A DNA stretch of 64,000 nucleotides. Origin: JAPLNB01 sp964451955. Its GTDB lineage: Bacteria; Planctomycetota; Phycisphaerae; Tepidisphaerales; Tepidisphaeraceae. The DNA is taken from positions 62,001 through 126,000 of the forward strand of contig CAYVKG010000002.1 of assembly GCA_964451955.1 (NCBI GenBank). The letters are read 5' to 3'. The notes beneath the pieces were generated by a model. It was not told the origin of the DNA, did not search any database, and saw only the letters and a list, made by a program, of their open reading frames with translations. Both the position numbers and the translations under genes were made by a program. Shown here piece by piece: positions 33,337 to 42,847 of the stretch. Every line of letters starts with the position of its first letter. Positions within the stretch are counted from its first letter, which is position 1.

Positions 33337-35037
33337 TCAACGCGCGGACTCACGTAAGACCTTCAACTGAAGGCGTTTGGCCTTCTCGGCGTCGGGGACA
33401 TTGTCGCTATGGCAGGCGGCCTTGGTCCCTTTGTGGGCGAGCTTCATGATCTGTTCGTGGGTCAGTATCCCTCGATCCTCCAACAGATCGGCCCCTTCGG
33501 CGCTGATACCCGGGGAACGTGCTGCGGGGCTCTTTGGTTGAGTGGATGGTTCCTTGCCACTGGCAAACTCGTTGATCTCCTTAGAAATGCGCACGGCACA
33601 CCAATCGTGCCCGCACATGGCGCAGAAATCGGTGTCGACGTCCAGATCTTCGTCGTGATACGCACGCGCCACGTCCGGGTCGAAAGATAACTCGAAGTGC
33701 TTCTGCCAATTGAGCGACGCCCTAGCCTTGGTCAGTTCATCGTCCCGGTCGCGTGAGGCGGGAATGCCCAGGGCGATGTCCGCCGCGTGGGCGGCGATTC
33801 TGTAGGCGATGCAGCCTTGCTTCACGTCGTCCTTTTTCGGCAGGCCCAGATGCTCTTTTGGGGTGACGTAACAGAGCATCGCTGCGCCGTGGTATGCCGC
33901 TGCCGTAGCTCCGATGCAACTAGTGATGTGGTCGTACCCGGGGAAGATGTCGGTTACCAGGGGGCCCAGGACGTAGAACGGTGCGCCGTGGCACAGGCGT
34001 CGCTGGAGTTTCATGTTGTACTCGATCTGGTCGAAGGGAACGTGGCCGGGACCTTCCACAATGACTTGGCATCCTTTCGCCCATGCCCGTTCGGTCAATT
34101 CGCCGAGGGTCGCCAATTCGCGCAGTTGGGCTTCGTCCGTCGCATCCGCCAGCCCCCCCGGTCGCAGCCCATCTCCGAGGCTGAATGCGACATCGTGTTC
34201 CCGCATGATGGCACAGATGTCGTCGAAGACCTCGTACATGGGGTTCTGCCTGTTGTGGTGGAGCATCCACTTGGCCAGGATGGACCCGCCGCGAGACACG
34301 ATTCCGATAAGGCGGTTCCTGACCAACGGCAGGTGTTCTCGGAGGAGTCCGGCGTGTATGGTGAAGTAGTCAACCCCCTGCCTGGCCTGGTTTTCGATCT
34401 CCTTCAGGATCAGGTCATAGGTCAGATCCTCGATGGACCGGCCCAGGATCATCGAGTAGATGGGCACGGTGCCGATCGGGACTGTGGAGGCCTGGACGAT
34501 GGCGGATCGGCACGCGTTCAAGTCTCCGCCGGTGGACAGATCCATGACCGTGTCCGCCTGCCATCGCTCTGCCCACTGGAGCTTCTCGATTTCCTCCTGT
34601 ATCGAGGATGATACGGGGGATGCCCCCATGTTGGCGTTAATCTTGGTGGTGGCGGCCCGACCGATCGCCATCGGGCGCAATCGGTAGCGCAGATGCACTT
34701 TGTTGGCCGGAATGACCATGCGGCCGGCGGCCACCTCCACCCGAATCTGCTCGGCGGTCAGGTGGGTCTCCCTTCGTGCGACCTCCTGCATCTGGGGCGA
34801 AATTCGCCCGGATCGGGCCAGTTCCAGTTGCGTCGATCCTTCCGAATCACGTGACGAGGCGAAATCCATCGCTGTCAGCGGCGATGGCTCGGGCATTCCG
34901 GGGGTGTCGGGCGAACTGAATGTGTATGGCGTTGCCAGGCGTGGAGGATTCGCAAACGACCCAGGCGAGGTCCCCTGACGTTTCGACGACGGATTCTGCC
35001 CGAGCGGCGGAAGCGGAAAGGGTTTGAAGGTTGACAT
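33337..35037 (-). CDS. thiC: Phosphomethylpyrimidine synthase
   Basis: Radical SAM enzyme that rearranges aminoimidazole ribotide to hydroxymethylpyrimidine phosphate for thiamine. The 566-residue protein has IGRAATTKINANMGASP, DTVMDLSTGGD, DYFTIHAGL, and EGPGHVPFDQI. The C-terminal CAMCGHDWCAVRISKEI supplies the CxxC part of the CX2CX4C iron-sulfur motif. AGGAG seven bases before ATG 35037 favours that start over ATG 35043. About 85 residues follow the cluster motif. Expression is set by the TPP riboswitch upstream. Confidence 0.96.
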   Translation of the reverse strand: MSTFKPFPLPPLGQNPSSKRQGTSPGSFANPPRLATPYTFSSPDTPGMPEPSPLTAMDFASSRDSEGSTQLELARSGRISPQMQEVARRETHLTAEQIRVEVAAGRMVIPANKVHLRYRLRPMAIGRAATTKINANMGASPVSSSIQEEIEKLQWAERWQADTVMDLSTGGDLNACRSAIVQASTVPIGTVPIYSMILGRSIEDLTYDLILKEIENQARQGVDYFTIHAGLLREHLPLVRNRLIGIVSRGGSILAKWMLHHNRQNPMYEVFDDICAIMREHDVAFSLGDGLRPGGLADATDEAQLRELATLGELTERAWAKGCQVIVEGPGHVPFDQIEYNMKLQRRLCHGAPFYVLGPLVTDIFPGYDHITSCIGATAAAYHGAAMLCYVTPKEHLGLPKKDDVKQGCIAYRIAAHAADIALGIPASRDRDDELTKARASLNWQKHFELSFDPDVARAYHDEDLDVDTDFCAMCGHDWCAVRISKEINEFASGKEPSTQPKSPAARSPGISAEGADLLEDRGILTHEQIMKLAHKGTKAACHSDNVPDAEKAKRLQLKVLRESAR

Positions 35038-35140
35038 GAGCATCTCCTGTCGGTCAACAGCCAGCGATAAAACGGCTGTTCAAGCCGCTCTCGGATGGTC
35101 CGGCATCGTAAGTGGGGGTTGCGAAAGAGTCTGCGAATTC

Positions 35141-35222
35141 GCTTCCCTACGCCGGTACGACCCGGATCAGGTTCCAAGGGTTTTCTCTCAGTCCCGGATT
35201 CACCGGAACACCCCTAGCGAAC
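35141..35222 (-). promoter_or_regulatory. TPP (THI-box) riboswitch upstream of thiC
   Basis: Read on the minus strand, the segment runs GGGGTGTTCCGGTGAATCC, CTGAGAGAAAACCC, TTGGAACCTGATCCGGGT and CGTACCGGCGTAGGGAAG. These are the conserved P1-P5 parts of the thiamine pyrophosphate riboswitch (GGGGTG ... CTGAGA ... ACCTGATCTGGRT ... GCGTAGGGA). It ends about 105 bp before thiC. Binding of TPP is expected to lower thiC expression, by termination or by hiding the ribosome site. Confidence 0.95.
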
Positions 35223-35433
35223 TAACACTGAGTGTAGCGCGTCTGTCTCGACCCTGCAACACCCAATCCCGCCGTCTTGCGTGTGAGCGAGCGCGGTTGC
35301 CTGTCGCCTTTTGGTGTTCATTCGCCCGGGTGCTTTGTTTTTTATCCTGTTGCACTTACAATCCGGCCGCCGAGTGAACCTCGCTGGCTCTTAACACAGT
35401 CTAAGTGACATCTTCGCACGTGGAGTCGGATTC

Positions 35434-36057
35434 ATGTTCAATCTCCTTCCGAAGGATACGGTCTTTTATGATCTGTTTGAGAATATGGCGCATCGGGTCG
35501 TAAGCTCGGCCCAGCACCTCCACCAACTGGCCAAGCTGTTTCCTCACATTGATGCGGAGATCCAGGCGATACGGAAAGAAGAGCATGAGGCCGACAATTT
35601 GGCGCATGCGGCGCTTGATCGGCTTGATCGGACATTCATCACGCCGTTTGATCGGGAGGATATCCACGAACTCGTGGGGAACCTAGACGACATCGTGGAC
35701 CAGATAGACGCGCTGGCCAAGCGCGTGCCGCTGTTTCACATCACGTCCATTGAGCCGGAGTTTTTCAAACAAGCGGAGGTGCTGGTGGCGGCGACGTTGG
35801 CGGTGGCCGAGGCGGTGCGTCGCCTGCGCAAGAGCCGGAAGCTCTCAGAGCTGAGCGACAAGCTCATCGAGATCCACAGCCATGAGAGCATCGGCGACGA
35901 CAATCACCATGCGGCGATGTCGAAGTTGTTTGGGGGGAGCATGTCGCCGCTGGATGTCGTCAAGTGGAAAGAGCTGTACGACTACATTGAGCAGGCCATT
36001 GACGATTGCGAAGACGTGGGCAACACGCTGGAGCGGATCGTGTTGAAAAATGGGTAG
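35434..36057 (+). CDS. DUF47 / PhoU-like protein (Pit accessory type)
   Basis: A 207-residue, all-helical PhoU-related protein of the DUF47 family (TIGR00153 type). Family marks are visible: FYDLFENMA near the start, KEEHEADNLAHAALDRL, ITPFDREDIHELVGNLDDIVDQID in the middle, and DCEDVGNTLERIVLKNG at the end. Such proteins are usually encoded beside a PitA-type phosphate transporter and modulate it. No transporter gene is next to it here, so the partner must be elsewhere or different. ATG 35434 is the only reasonable start. Confidence 0.88.
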   Translation: MFNLLPKDTVFYDLFENMAHRVVSSAQHLHQLAKLFPHIDAEIQAIRKEEHEADNLAHAALDRLDRTFITPFDREDIHELVGNLDDIVDQIDALAKRVPLFHITSIEPEFFKQAEVLVAATLAVAEAVRRLRKSRKLSELSDKLIEIHSHESIGDDNHHAAMSKLFGGSMSPLDVVKWKELYDYIEQAIDDCEDVGNTLERIVLKNG

Positions 36058-36133
36058 CGGCGGGGGACTTGGGGTGTCAGGCACCGGCAGAGGGTGGATG
36101 CGGGGGCCGGATGCAAGTTCTCGGGGAAAAAGA

Positions 36134-36162
36134 ACAGAGGACCAGGTTGACTGGTCCTCTGT
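36134..36162 (-). terminator. Strong terminator after the RRM gene
   Basis: A perfect 12-bp stem, ACAGAGGACCAG (36134-36145) with CTGGTCCTCTGT (36151-36162), loop of 5. On the minus strand the stem is followed by TCTTTTTCCCC, a proper T-run, 27 bp past the RRM stop. Confidence 0.88.
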
Positions 36163-36189
36163 GAGGGGATGCGTTTTCCGGGGCGGGGT

Positions 36190-36555
36190 CTAGTATCTGC
36201 TGCCGCGACCGCCGCCGTAACCGCCTCGATCGCCGCCGCGACCGCCGCGACCGCCGCCGAAACCACCGCGGCCGCCGCCGCCACCACCGAAGCCGCCGCT
36301 GCGGGGTTCCTTGGGCTTGGCTTCATTGACGGTGAGAGCGCGGCCGCCGTGTTCCTGGCCGTTGAGGGCCGCGATAGCCGCCTGGGCTTCGCCATCGGAG
36401 CCCATCTCGACGAAGCCGAAGCCTTTGCTGCGGCCCGTGTCGCGATCGGTGATGACCTGTGCGCTCTCGACGGTGCCATGCGCGGTGAACAACGCCTCGA
36501 GCGCGGAGCTGTCGACGTCATAGCTGAGATTCCCGACATACAGTTTCTTGCCCAT
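36190..36555 (-). CDS. Glycine-rich RRM RNA-binding protein
   Basis: A 121-residue protein: one RNA recognition motif (residues 1-80) with RNP2 LYVGNL and RNP1 KGFGFVEM, followed by a glycine/arginine tail (RGG and GGG repeats) to the end. This is the bacterial cold-inducible Rbp type known in cyanobacteria and planctomycetes, and it probably binds mRNA. AGGAG eight bases upstream supports ATG 36555. A strong terminator follows. The 413 bp before it contain no gene that I can support. Confidence 0.92.
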   Translation of the reverse strand: MGKKLYVGNLSYDVDSSALEALFTAHGTVESAQVITDRDTGRSKGFGFVEMGSDGEAQAAIAALNGQEHGGRALTVNEAKPKEPRSGGFGGGGGGRGGFGGGRGGRGGDRGGYGGGRGSRY

Positions 36556-36968
36556 TTAATTCTCCTTATGAGTTGGGCATTGTGACCCGGATTTTACTTT
36601 TCGAGTCGCAAAAAAAGAGGCCAGCGTTTCGGCCCAGAAAGGTGGAATGCGATTGAGAAAGAAACGGCAGGCAGGAATAAATGCTCTCGCGTCATCTGAT
36701 CTCGTTCTGCGTACCAACCGGGAGACATCATAGCGTAGGGTCGGATCGACTGTCCAGAGGCGGATCATGGAATTCCCGGAGGTATTCTCATGCTAATGGG
36801 GCGGGTTGATGGAACGCCTGTAAGCCACGCTGTCATAGATGTTTCTGTGACCTTGTCGGCTCGATGCTACTTGTTTGGCGTCGAAACCCAACAGAAACTG
36901 TTCCGCCGGAGCGCGGGGGCGGGAGAAGTACGGCCAGCATTTGGCACTTGGGCATTGCCGAGATCTGT
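36556..36968. other. Intergenic stretch between the RRM gene and the GH129-like gene
   Basis: About 413 bp. No gene is supported. It probably carries the RRM promoter and the 3' side of the glycoside hydrolase gene; no convincing terminator or operator was found. Confidence 0.5.
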
Positions 36969-38846
36969 TCAATTGTTCTTCATCTCTGCCGTGCGGACGG
37001 AATTCGGGGCGAGTGTGGAGCCGTCCTGGAGCGTGCAGGGGGTGGCGCCGAAGTTGACGGTGACCGTCAGGCCGTTGGCGAAGGTGGTTTGTTGGACGGA
37101 GCGGTCTGGGGTGAGGAAGCGGTGGTCGATCATTTCGGAGTAGCCGGCGGCGCGGGCGATGCCACACGTGTTCTTGTAGCTCTGGACGAAGCGGTCTTTG
37201 TTTTTGGCCAGCAGGTCGCGGTTGAACATGAACATTGGGGGCGTGGCGTAGAGGGCGTTGAAGAGGTCGCGTTTGTCCCAGAGGGCGGGGAGTTTGTTAT
37301 TGTAGTCGCCCCAGTACCATTGCGCGACGACGCAGTCGTGGTAGACCAGTTCCCAGAGGGGCAGGCGGTAATTTTCGCCGAGCTGGAACTTGGCGACGTT
37401 TTCGGGGACTTCGGTCCAGATGCGTTGCATGTCGCGGCCGGAGTCGGGGACGCGATAAGGGCCGAGGGAGAGCATGCCTTCGAAGTAGTGGACGAAGGGA
37501 ACGGCGGCGTCGTGGCCGGTTTCGCAGCCGGTGACGAGGTTGTACTTGTTGCAGACGAGGCGGAGCAGTTCCATCTTGTAGTGGCGGGATTCGGAGCGGG
37601 TGACGGGGTGATCGGGGCTGTAGCACTCGCGCCACGGGGAGGCGGTGGTGGTGTCGATGAATCGGCAGCGGTAGGGGTGGGTCTTGAGTTCCTCGGGGAT
37701 GCGTTTGTCGGCGTAGGCGGGCGCCTGTTTGTCACAGAGGACGCCGCAGGGATAGCGCGAGCCGTCGCGGCCGGTGACTTCCCAGCCGCGGATCCAATCG
37801 CCCTTGGAGTTGAGCATGAGGTCTTTGGGCCAGGCGTCGGTGGTCCAATCGGGATGGACGGAGCGGAGGTTGGGGAAGTTGGCCGGGTTCATGGTGTCCT
37901 GGTAGATGTCGTAGCGGCTGGAGAGGATGCCGGGCAGGTTGTTCATGGCTTTGATTTGCTCGGGCATGGCGCGGTTGGACCAGAGGATGCGGGTGATGCC
38001 GGCGGATTGGAGGTCTTGGATAATGGGAAGGGGATTGCGGTCCCAGCACCAGACGTTGACGGCGCCGATGAGCAGGTCGACGTTGGGATTCTGCCGGCGT
38101 TTTTCGGCAAGGGTCTTGAGCAGGCCGGTTTTCCGGGCGTAGGCGCGATACCGCTTGGCGATTGCGACATGCCCGCCGGTGTCGAAGAAGACGTAGCGAA
38201 TGCGGCGGGAGTAGCCGAACTGGCCTTTTTGTGATTCCCAGGTTGGGGCGATGCAGAGGAGGTCGTTGAGGCGTTCGATGCGGATGAGGGCGTCATCGGG
38301 GGTTTCGAGGATGGCCATATAGGCGGACTTGCCGTCGGTGGCGCCGAAAAAGGGCATGCAGATGCCGTGGCCGCCATAGGCGATGAGCCACAGGGGTTTG
38401 ATGGTGGCGTCATCGACGGGGTAAGAGATGCCCTCGTTCATGGGAACAACGAGATAGGAGCCCTTTTCGGTGACGAAGGGCTGGGGATAGGAGAAGGAGC
38501 GGGCCAGGGGTCCGGTGGCGGAGAGCGTGACGGTGAATTCGGGGGCGTCCGGGTCGAGTTCGATGGCGACGGCGATGTTGAGTTTCGAAGCGGTGTGGTG
38601 AAGGGTGGCTTTGAGTGGGCGGTTGAAGTCGACCGCCGCCGCGAGGTCCTTGGAGAAGATGTGTTGGGACCAGGTTTGCTTTGTGCGTTTGTCGAGGACT
38701 GAGAGGGCGCCGTCGCGACGGAGAGTGACGGCGATGGCGGGGTTCTCGTCGGTGATGGAGACGAACACGCGCGAGTCCTGTGCGAAGGCGGCGCAGGCCA
38801 ACAGCGACAGGCATGTCAGGAACGCCGATGGGGTTCGCGTGGTCAT
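36969..38846 (-). CDS. Exported glycoside hydrolase, GH129/GH101-related
   Basis: A 625-residue exported protein (signal peptide about 1-22, ends AFA-QDS). The layout fits the GH129/GH101-related group of alpha-N-acetylgalactosaminidases. A beta-sandwich N-terminus runs to about residue 250 and a TIM barrel from about 260 (NPNVDLLIGAVNVWCWDR, GILSSRYDIYQD, SPWRECYSPDHPVTR, VTGCETGHDAAVPFVHYFEG). A small C-terminal beta domain ends in NGLTVTVNFG. GGAGGCTTCTCACC precedes ATG 38846. The substrate is not certain; mucin-type or other GalNAc-linked glycans are one possibility. It faces the DegT gene, its 5' neighbour on the opposite strand. Confidence 0.7.
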   Translation of the reverse strand: MTTRTPSAFLTCLSLLACAAFAQDSRVFVSITDENPAIAVTLRRDGALSVLDKRTKQTWSQHIFSKDLAAAVDFNRPLKATLHHTASKLNIAVAIELDPDAPEFTVTLSATGPLARSFSYPQPFVTEKGSYLVVPMNEGISYPVDDATIKPLWLIAYGGHGICMPFFGATDGKSAYMAILETPDDALIRIERLNDLLCIAPTWESQKGQFGYSRRIRYVFFDTGGHVAIAKRYRAYARKTGLLKTLAEKRRQNPNVDLLIGAVNVWCWDRNPLPIIQDLQSAGITRILWSNRAMPEQIKAMNNLPGILSSRYDIYQDTMNPANFPNLRSVHPDWTTDAWPKDLMLNSKGDWIRGWEVTGRDGSRYPCGVLCDKQAPAYADKRIPEELKTHPYRCRFIDTTTASPWRECYSPDHPVTRSESRHYKMELLRLVCNKYNLVTGCETGHDAAVPFVHYFEGMLSLGPYRVPDSGRDMQRIWTEVPENVAKFQLGENYRLPLWELVYHDCVVAQWYWGDYNNKLPALWDKRDLFNALYATPPMFMFNRDLLAKNKDRFVQSYKNTCGIARAAGYSEMIDHRFLTPDRSVQQTTFANGLTVTVNFGATPCTLQDGSTLAPNSVRTAEMKNN

Positions 38847-38998
38847 GGTGAGAAGCCTCCTTGTGGGTATTGTCGGCGGGGCGTGACCGGTGTCCAGCGA
38901 CTGGACGGGTTGGCGGGCGTGCGCGGCTTGTCTCGGGATCGCAATGGTTGAGTTCGGCAAGGGCTTGCCTTTGGCGAGGTTTCGTTTATTACTCTGCC

Positions 38999-40108
38999 AT
39001 GCAAGTCAAGTTGCTTGATCTGACGGCACAGTACGCGAAGCTTCGCGGCGAGATTCGGAAGGTGATGGACGAGGTCTGCGATGCGCAGGCTTTTGTGCTT
39101 GGACCGCGGGTGGAGCAGTTTGAGAAGCATCTGGCGGCATATTGTGGGACGAAGCACGCGATCGGCGTATCGAGTGGGACGGATGCGATCCTCTGCGCGC
39201 TGATGGCGATGGGGGTTGGGCCGGGCGACGAGGTGATCACGACGCCGTTCACGTTTTTCGCGACGGCGGGTTCGATTGCGCGGCTGCAGGCCCGGCCGGT
39301 GTTCGTGGATATCGATCCGGGGACGTTCAACATGGATGCGGGGAAGATTGAGAAGGCGATTACGAGGCGGACGCGGGCGATCATGCCGGTGCATCTGTTT
39401 GGGCAGGTGGCGGACATGGACGGGATTGGCCGGATTGCCGACAAGCACGGGTTGGCGGTGGTGGAGGATGCGGCGCAGGCGATCGGGGCCAGGAGAAACG
39501 GGAAGTCGGCGTGCGGGTTTGGATTGTGCGGGTGCCTGAGTTTCTATCCGACGAAGAATCTGGGTGGATTTGGGGATGGCGGGGCGATATGCACGAGCGA
39601 TGACGAGTTTGCGGTCAAGTGTCGGCTGTTGCGGGTGCATGGGGCACCGGGCAACAATCCGTATGTGCACCTGGAACTGGGCGGGATGTTTCGGCTGGAT
39701 GCATTGCAGGCGGCGGTGCTTGATGTGAAGTTGAAGTACTTGAATGAGTGGCACGAGGGGAGGCGACGGAACGCGGCGATGTATGAGAGGCTTCTGAAGG
39801 GCAGCAAGGTGAAGACGCCGGTGATTGAGGCGGGGAACTGGAGCATCTACAACCAGTATGTGGTTCGAGTGGAGAATCGGGACGTTGTGAAGTCGCGGTT
39901 GGCCGAGGCGGGGGTGGGATCGGCGGTGTATTATCCGTCGGGGCTGCATTTGCAGAAGTGCTTTGAGGGGTTGGGCCATCGGGCGGGGGATTTTCCGGAG
40001 ACGGAGCGGGCGTGCCGGGAGGTATTGGCGTTGCCGGTGTATCCGGAACTGGGCGAGGAGCAGATCGGGTATGTAGCGAAAGTTTTGCTGGAGGCGGTGG
40101 GGGGGTGA
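38999..40108 (+). CDS. DegT/DnrJ/EryC1/StrS-family sugar aminotransferase
   Basis: PLP-dependent aminotransferase or dehydratase acting on nucleotide-linked 4-keto sugars. The 369-residue protein shows HAIGVSSGTDAILCAL, PFTFFATAGSI, VVEDAAQAIGA and the active-site lysine in SFYPTKNLGGFGDGGA; NNPYVHLELGGMFRLDALQAAVL is typical of the WecE/PglE/DegT fold. No strong Shine-Dalgarno is visible; the length fits ATG 38999. The frame of the facing glycoside hydrolase gene runs on antisense through its last ~490 bp. It is the only biosynthetic gene among degradative ones. Confidence 0.9.
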   Translation: MQVKLLDLTAQYAKLRGEIRKVMDEVCDAQAFVLGPRVEQFEKHLAAYCGTKHAIGVSSGTDAILCALMAMGVGPGDEVITTPFTFFATAGSIARLQARPVFVDIDPGTFNMDAGKIEKAITRRTRAIMPVHLFGQVADMDGIGRIADKHGLAVVEDAAQAIGARRNGKSACGFGLCGCLSFYPTKNLGGFGDGGAICTSDDEFAVKCRLLRVHGAPGNNPYVHLELGGMFRLDALQAAVLDVKLKYLNEWHEGRRRNAAMYERLLKGSKVKTPVIEAGNWSIYNQYVVRVENRDVVKSRLAEAGVGSAVYYPSGLHLQKCFEGLGHRAGDFPETERACREVLALPVYPELGEEQIGYVAKVLLEAVGG

Positions 40109-42674
40109 GTGCCGGGGCTTGAGTCTGGCCGGGTATGCAGCGGATCACTCGGACGTCGCCCTTTTTTACCGGGAGGGTGATTTGGGGGCCATTACCGAGG
40201 GGTTGGCCGTTGAGGGCGTCGACGACTTTGCCGGTGGAGCCGGTATTCAGGAGCAATGGGCCGTCCTGGTGAGCTTGCACGGAGATGAAACCCTCGGCGG
40301 CCCAGAGGGAGGCGTTGGCATCGGTGAAGAGGTGTGCTCCGGCGATTCTGGCGAGTGCTCTGACGAGCTGGGGTGTCAGCTGAGGGACTCCGACGAAGAC
40401 ATCGGTTCCGTTCTCTGAATGTCGTATGGCGACAGCGGGAGTTCCATCGGCATAGGTGGCGAGGGTTTGGTTGGGGGGTGCCGCCACCGTGAAGAGTGGG
40501 CGGATGGGCTGAGCGGGTCCCCATGCGGCGGTGAGGCCGAGGTTTCTGCCGGTCGGAGTTGGCGTGACTTGGGCTGTCGGGACGGTGGTGGGCCTGGCGT
40601 CGAAGCCGGTGATCTCCTGGATTCCGGTGGGATCCGCGCGGTCGGGGTAGAGGTACCCTGGGGCATAGCACCAGGCGCGCACGGTGCGAGCGGTTTGCCG
40701 CTTGGCCAGCGCGGCGCGAGTCTGAGGGGACATGGCCCAGGCAGAGAGGAAGATCTGGAGTTTGGCGGGGACTTGGCCGGCGAGGACATCGTCGAGCAAG
40801 TACTGGCCATAGGGTGCGCCCGAGCGTCCGATGGCGGCGCGTGCGTGGTAGATGAGGTCGCGGGCGAAGGCGGCGGAATCGCCGGTCAGGTGGCACATGC
40901 TGTCTTCGTCGACGATGGCGGCGATTTCCGGGGCAAAGGGCCGGGTTCGTGCGAGGATAGCGGCATCGACGGGGGCCAGGAGGGTCATTTCCTCCCAGAT
41001 GCGGGGGTCGTTGAACCATCCTTGGGCCGGGAGGTCCATCCACCATGTTCCGAAGCCTCGAATCGCGGCTTGGGCGGTATTGCGTCGCATGACCTGGCGG
41101 GTTTGTGCGAGGTCAACCAGTCCACCCTCCTGAACGTGCGCCTCTTTGCGCAAGTCGAGGTAGGTTCGCGAGTCATCCTCGTTGAGCCAGAGGATGCCTG
41201 CCCGAGTCACGCTCTCGGCGGCGGTCATGCTGGGAGCGGTGCCGATCCATTCCCGATCGGTGTAGGAGATGGGCGAGCAGAGAATGTCGATATCTCGGCT
41301 CTTGAGGAGGGATGCGAGGGCGTAGTGGCCACTGGTTGGCGCGCCGTTGTCCAGAGGGGGGAACTCGAACAGGTAGCCATAGAAGAAGACGACGAGCTTT
41401 TTGCCGGCGGTGCCCCGGCGGCAGGCGGCGGCCATTGAGGCGACGTGTTCGGCCATTTCGTGCTGTTGGAAGCGTGCGAAGTCAATGAGTCGTCGTTCTT
41501 TGGCCGGGTCGCGCAGAAGGCCGTTGGGATGTCTGCGTCGCTCGTCGGGTGTGGGGACGAGTGCGGAATCGGCATCGCGGTTACCGCGGGCTTTGAGCCA
41601 ATTTCGGAAAGCCAGTTGGGTGGCCGAATCGTATCCGCTCAGAGGCTTTTCCCAGGAGTTGAGGTAGAACCACTCGCCGGTGTTTTGGCCGCAGGGATGG
41701 ATGCCAGCGAAGTGGTCTGGGAAGGTGTGGAGGAGATGCCGGCAGATTTTTTCGAGGTGGGCGCAGAGGTCCTCGCGATAGGCGCGGTCGGAGACGCAGG
41801 AGTGGTTAATCGGTTTGTTTTCGTCATAGACCATGCGATTTTCGGGGTGTTTTGCGAGCCACCAACTGGGGGCATCGGCACTGATTCTTGGGACGAGCAG
41901 GACTTTGGGATTGACCGCGATGATTTGCCTGCAGAGATTGTCCAGGGGCGTCCAATCGAGGGTGGTTTCGGGTGGCGTCCAGCAGTTGGGGGCGGAGAAG
42001 GAGACCAGATGGACGCCCGCGTCGCGCGCGAGGGCAACCTGACTGAGGAAGGACCCGGGTGGGCCGCCGATGTGGTTCCATGAACCGCCGACGACGCTGT
42101 AGAGCGCGACGCGAAGGTCGGTCGCGGGTGCGGACTTGGCGCGGAAGGAGCAGCGGTAGGTGTGGCCGGCCAGGAACGTGAGTGTGGCTCGGGTGTGGAG
42201 GTGGAAGTCAGGCCATCGGCCATCGGGCGGGCTGGTGAGGGTGACGTGGAGCATGTTGTCGGCGAGGGCAGCTGTCCCGACGGTGTTTGCGGGACCAGGG
42301 GGCCAGAGGCTCCAGTTTTTCGCGAAGTTTTCCTGGGTGTCCAACGAACTGGGGGGCAGGACATCGTTGCCGGTCGTCGTGTCCTGGATGCGCAGATCGG
42401 CGAGCCAGACGTTGGCGGGTTCGTTTGCGAAGCGGAAATGCAATGTGCCCGTTCCGCGCACTTCACCCGGGACGAAATGAAATTCGTGGGAGGTCCATTC
42501 GGTTGTCGATCGGAGTGTTCCGCTGTTCATGGACCCGAAGAAGAAGCGTGGAGGGACGGGTCTGCCGGCGACGTGAATCTGCGGTCCGCCGGGGGTGTTC
42601 TGGACGCGCACGACGAGCGGATCAGCGGCGGCGAAGGAGAAAATGGCGAGTGCGATGGTTGCGGCTCTTAGCAT
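39615..42674 (-). CDS. Exported clan-A-like glycosidase; frame runs on into antisense of DegT gene
   Basis: The 1019-residue frame begins with a signal peptide (about 1-18) and a beta-sandwich domain (FHFVPGEVRGTGTLHFRF ... FAKNWSLWPPG). A TIM barrel follows with GQNTGEWFYLNSW, where a Glu lies in the position of the GH42/clan-A acid/base, FYGYLFEFPPLDN, and GILWLNEDDSRTY. The domain ends near residue 855 (KKGDVRVIRC). No stop follows there. The frame continues 160 residues antisense through the convergent DegT gene as low-complexity Pro/Ser/Thr sequence, so a stop codon has probably been lost. A beta-galactosidase-like role is possible but unproven. Confidence 0.65.
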   Translation of the reverse strand: MLRAATIALAIFSFAAADPLVVRVQNTPGGPQIHVAGRPVPPRFFFGSMNSGTLRSTTEWTSHEFHFVPGEVRGTGTLHFRFANEPANVWLADLRIQDTTTGNDVLPPSSLDTQENFAKNWSLWPPGPANTVGTAALADNMLHVTLTSPPDGRWPDFHLHTRATLTFLAGHTYRCSFRAKSAPATDLRVALYSVVGGSWNHIGGPPGSFLSQVALARDAGVHLVSFSAPNCWTPPETTLDWTPLDNLCRQIIAVNPKVLLVPRISADAPSWWLAKHPENRMVYDENKPINHSCVSDRAYREDLCAHLEKICRHLLHTFPDHFAGIHPCGQNTGEWFYLNSWEKPLSGYDSATQLAFRNWLKARGNRDADSALVPTPDERRRHPNGLLRDPAKERRLIDFARFQQHEMAEHVASMAAACRRGTAGKKLVVFFYGYLFEFPPLDNGAPTSGHYALASLLKSRDIDILCSPISYTDREWIGTAPSMTAAESVTRAGILWLNEDDSRTYLDLRKEAHVQEGGLVDLAQTRQVMRRNTAQAAIRGFGTWWMDLPAQGWFNDPRIWEEMTLLAPVDAAILARTRPFAPEIAAIVDEDSMCHLTGDSAAFARDLIYHARAAIGRSGAPYGQYLLDDVLAGQVPAKLQIFLSAWAMSPQTRAALAKRQTARTVRAWCYAPGYLYPDRADPTGIQEITGFDARPTTVPTAQVTPTPTGRNLGLTAAWGPAQPIRPLFTVAAPPNQTLATYADGTPAVAIRHSENGTDVFVGVPQLTPQLVRALARIAGAHLFTDANASLWAAEGFISVQAHQDGPLLLNTGSTGKVVDALNGQPLGNGPQITLPVKKGDVRVIRCIPGQTQAPALTPPPPPAKLSLHTRSAPRPVPDTPATPIPPGTPAPSPENPPPDGPTPQSTSANAAPTDNTPPIPPPPRPTATSQRPDSPLEPHTGCRCSSSPPQSPASSPCCPSEASHTSPRSVASPRATHSSTSTSHQAPPPAMHPAETSRPVPGAHTDCCPVPHAPATADT

Positions 42675-42847
42675 GGGAGAGGCCTTTCGGTAACGTGGTC
42701 CAGAGGCATGGTGAGGGATGATACCAAGAACCGGCGGGACCCGGGACGGTTGGGCGAGGACGTGGGATTGGAGCGGAAAGGGGAGGTTGAGCGGGGTGGA
42801 AGCGGGCGATTCCCAACATTGCAGCGGGTCGTGGGGTAGAGGAGAAT

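Noticed and set aside
36793..37167. 124-codon minus-strand frame after the GH129-like gene
   Set aside because: Mostly overlaps the end of the glycosidase in another frame; Arg/His-rich shadow with no start signal.
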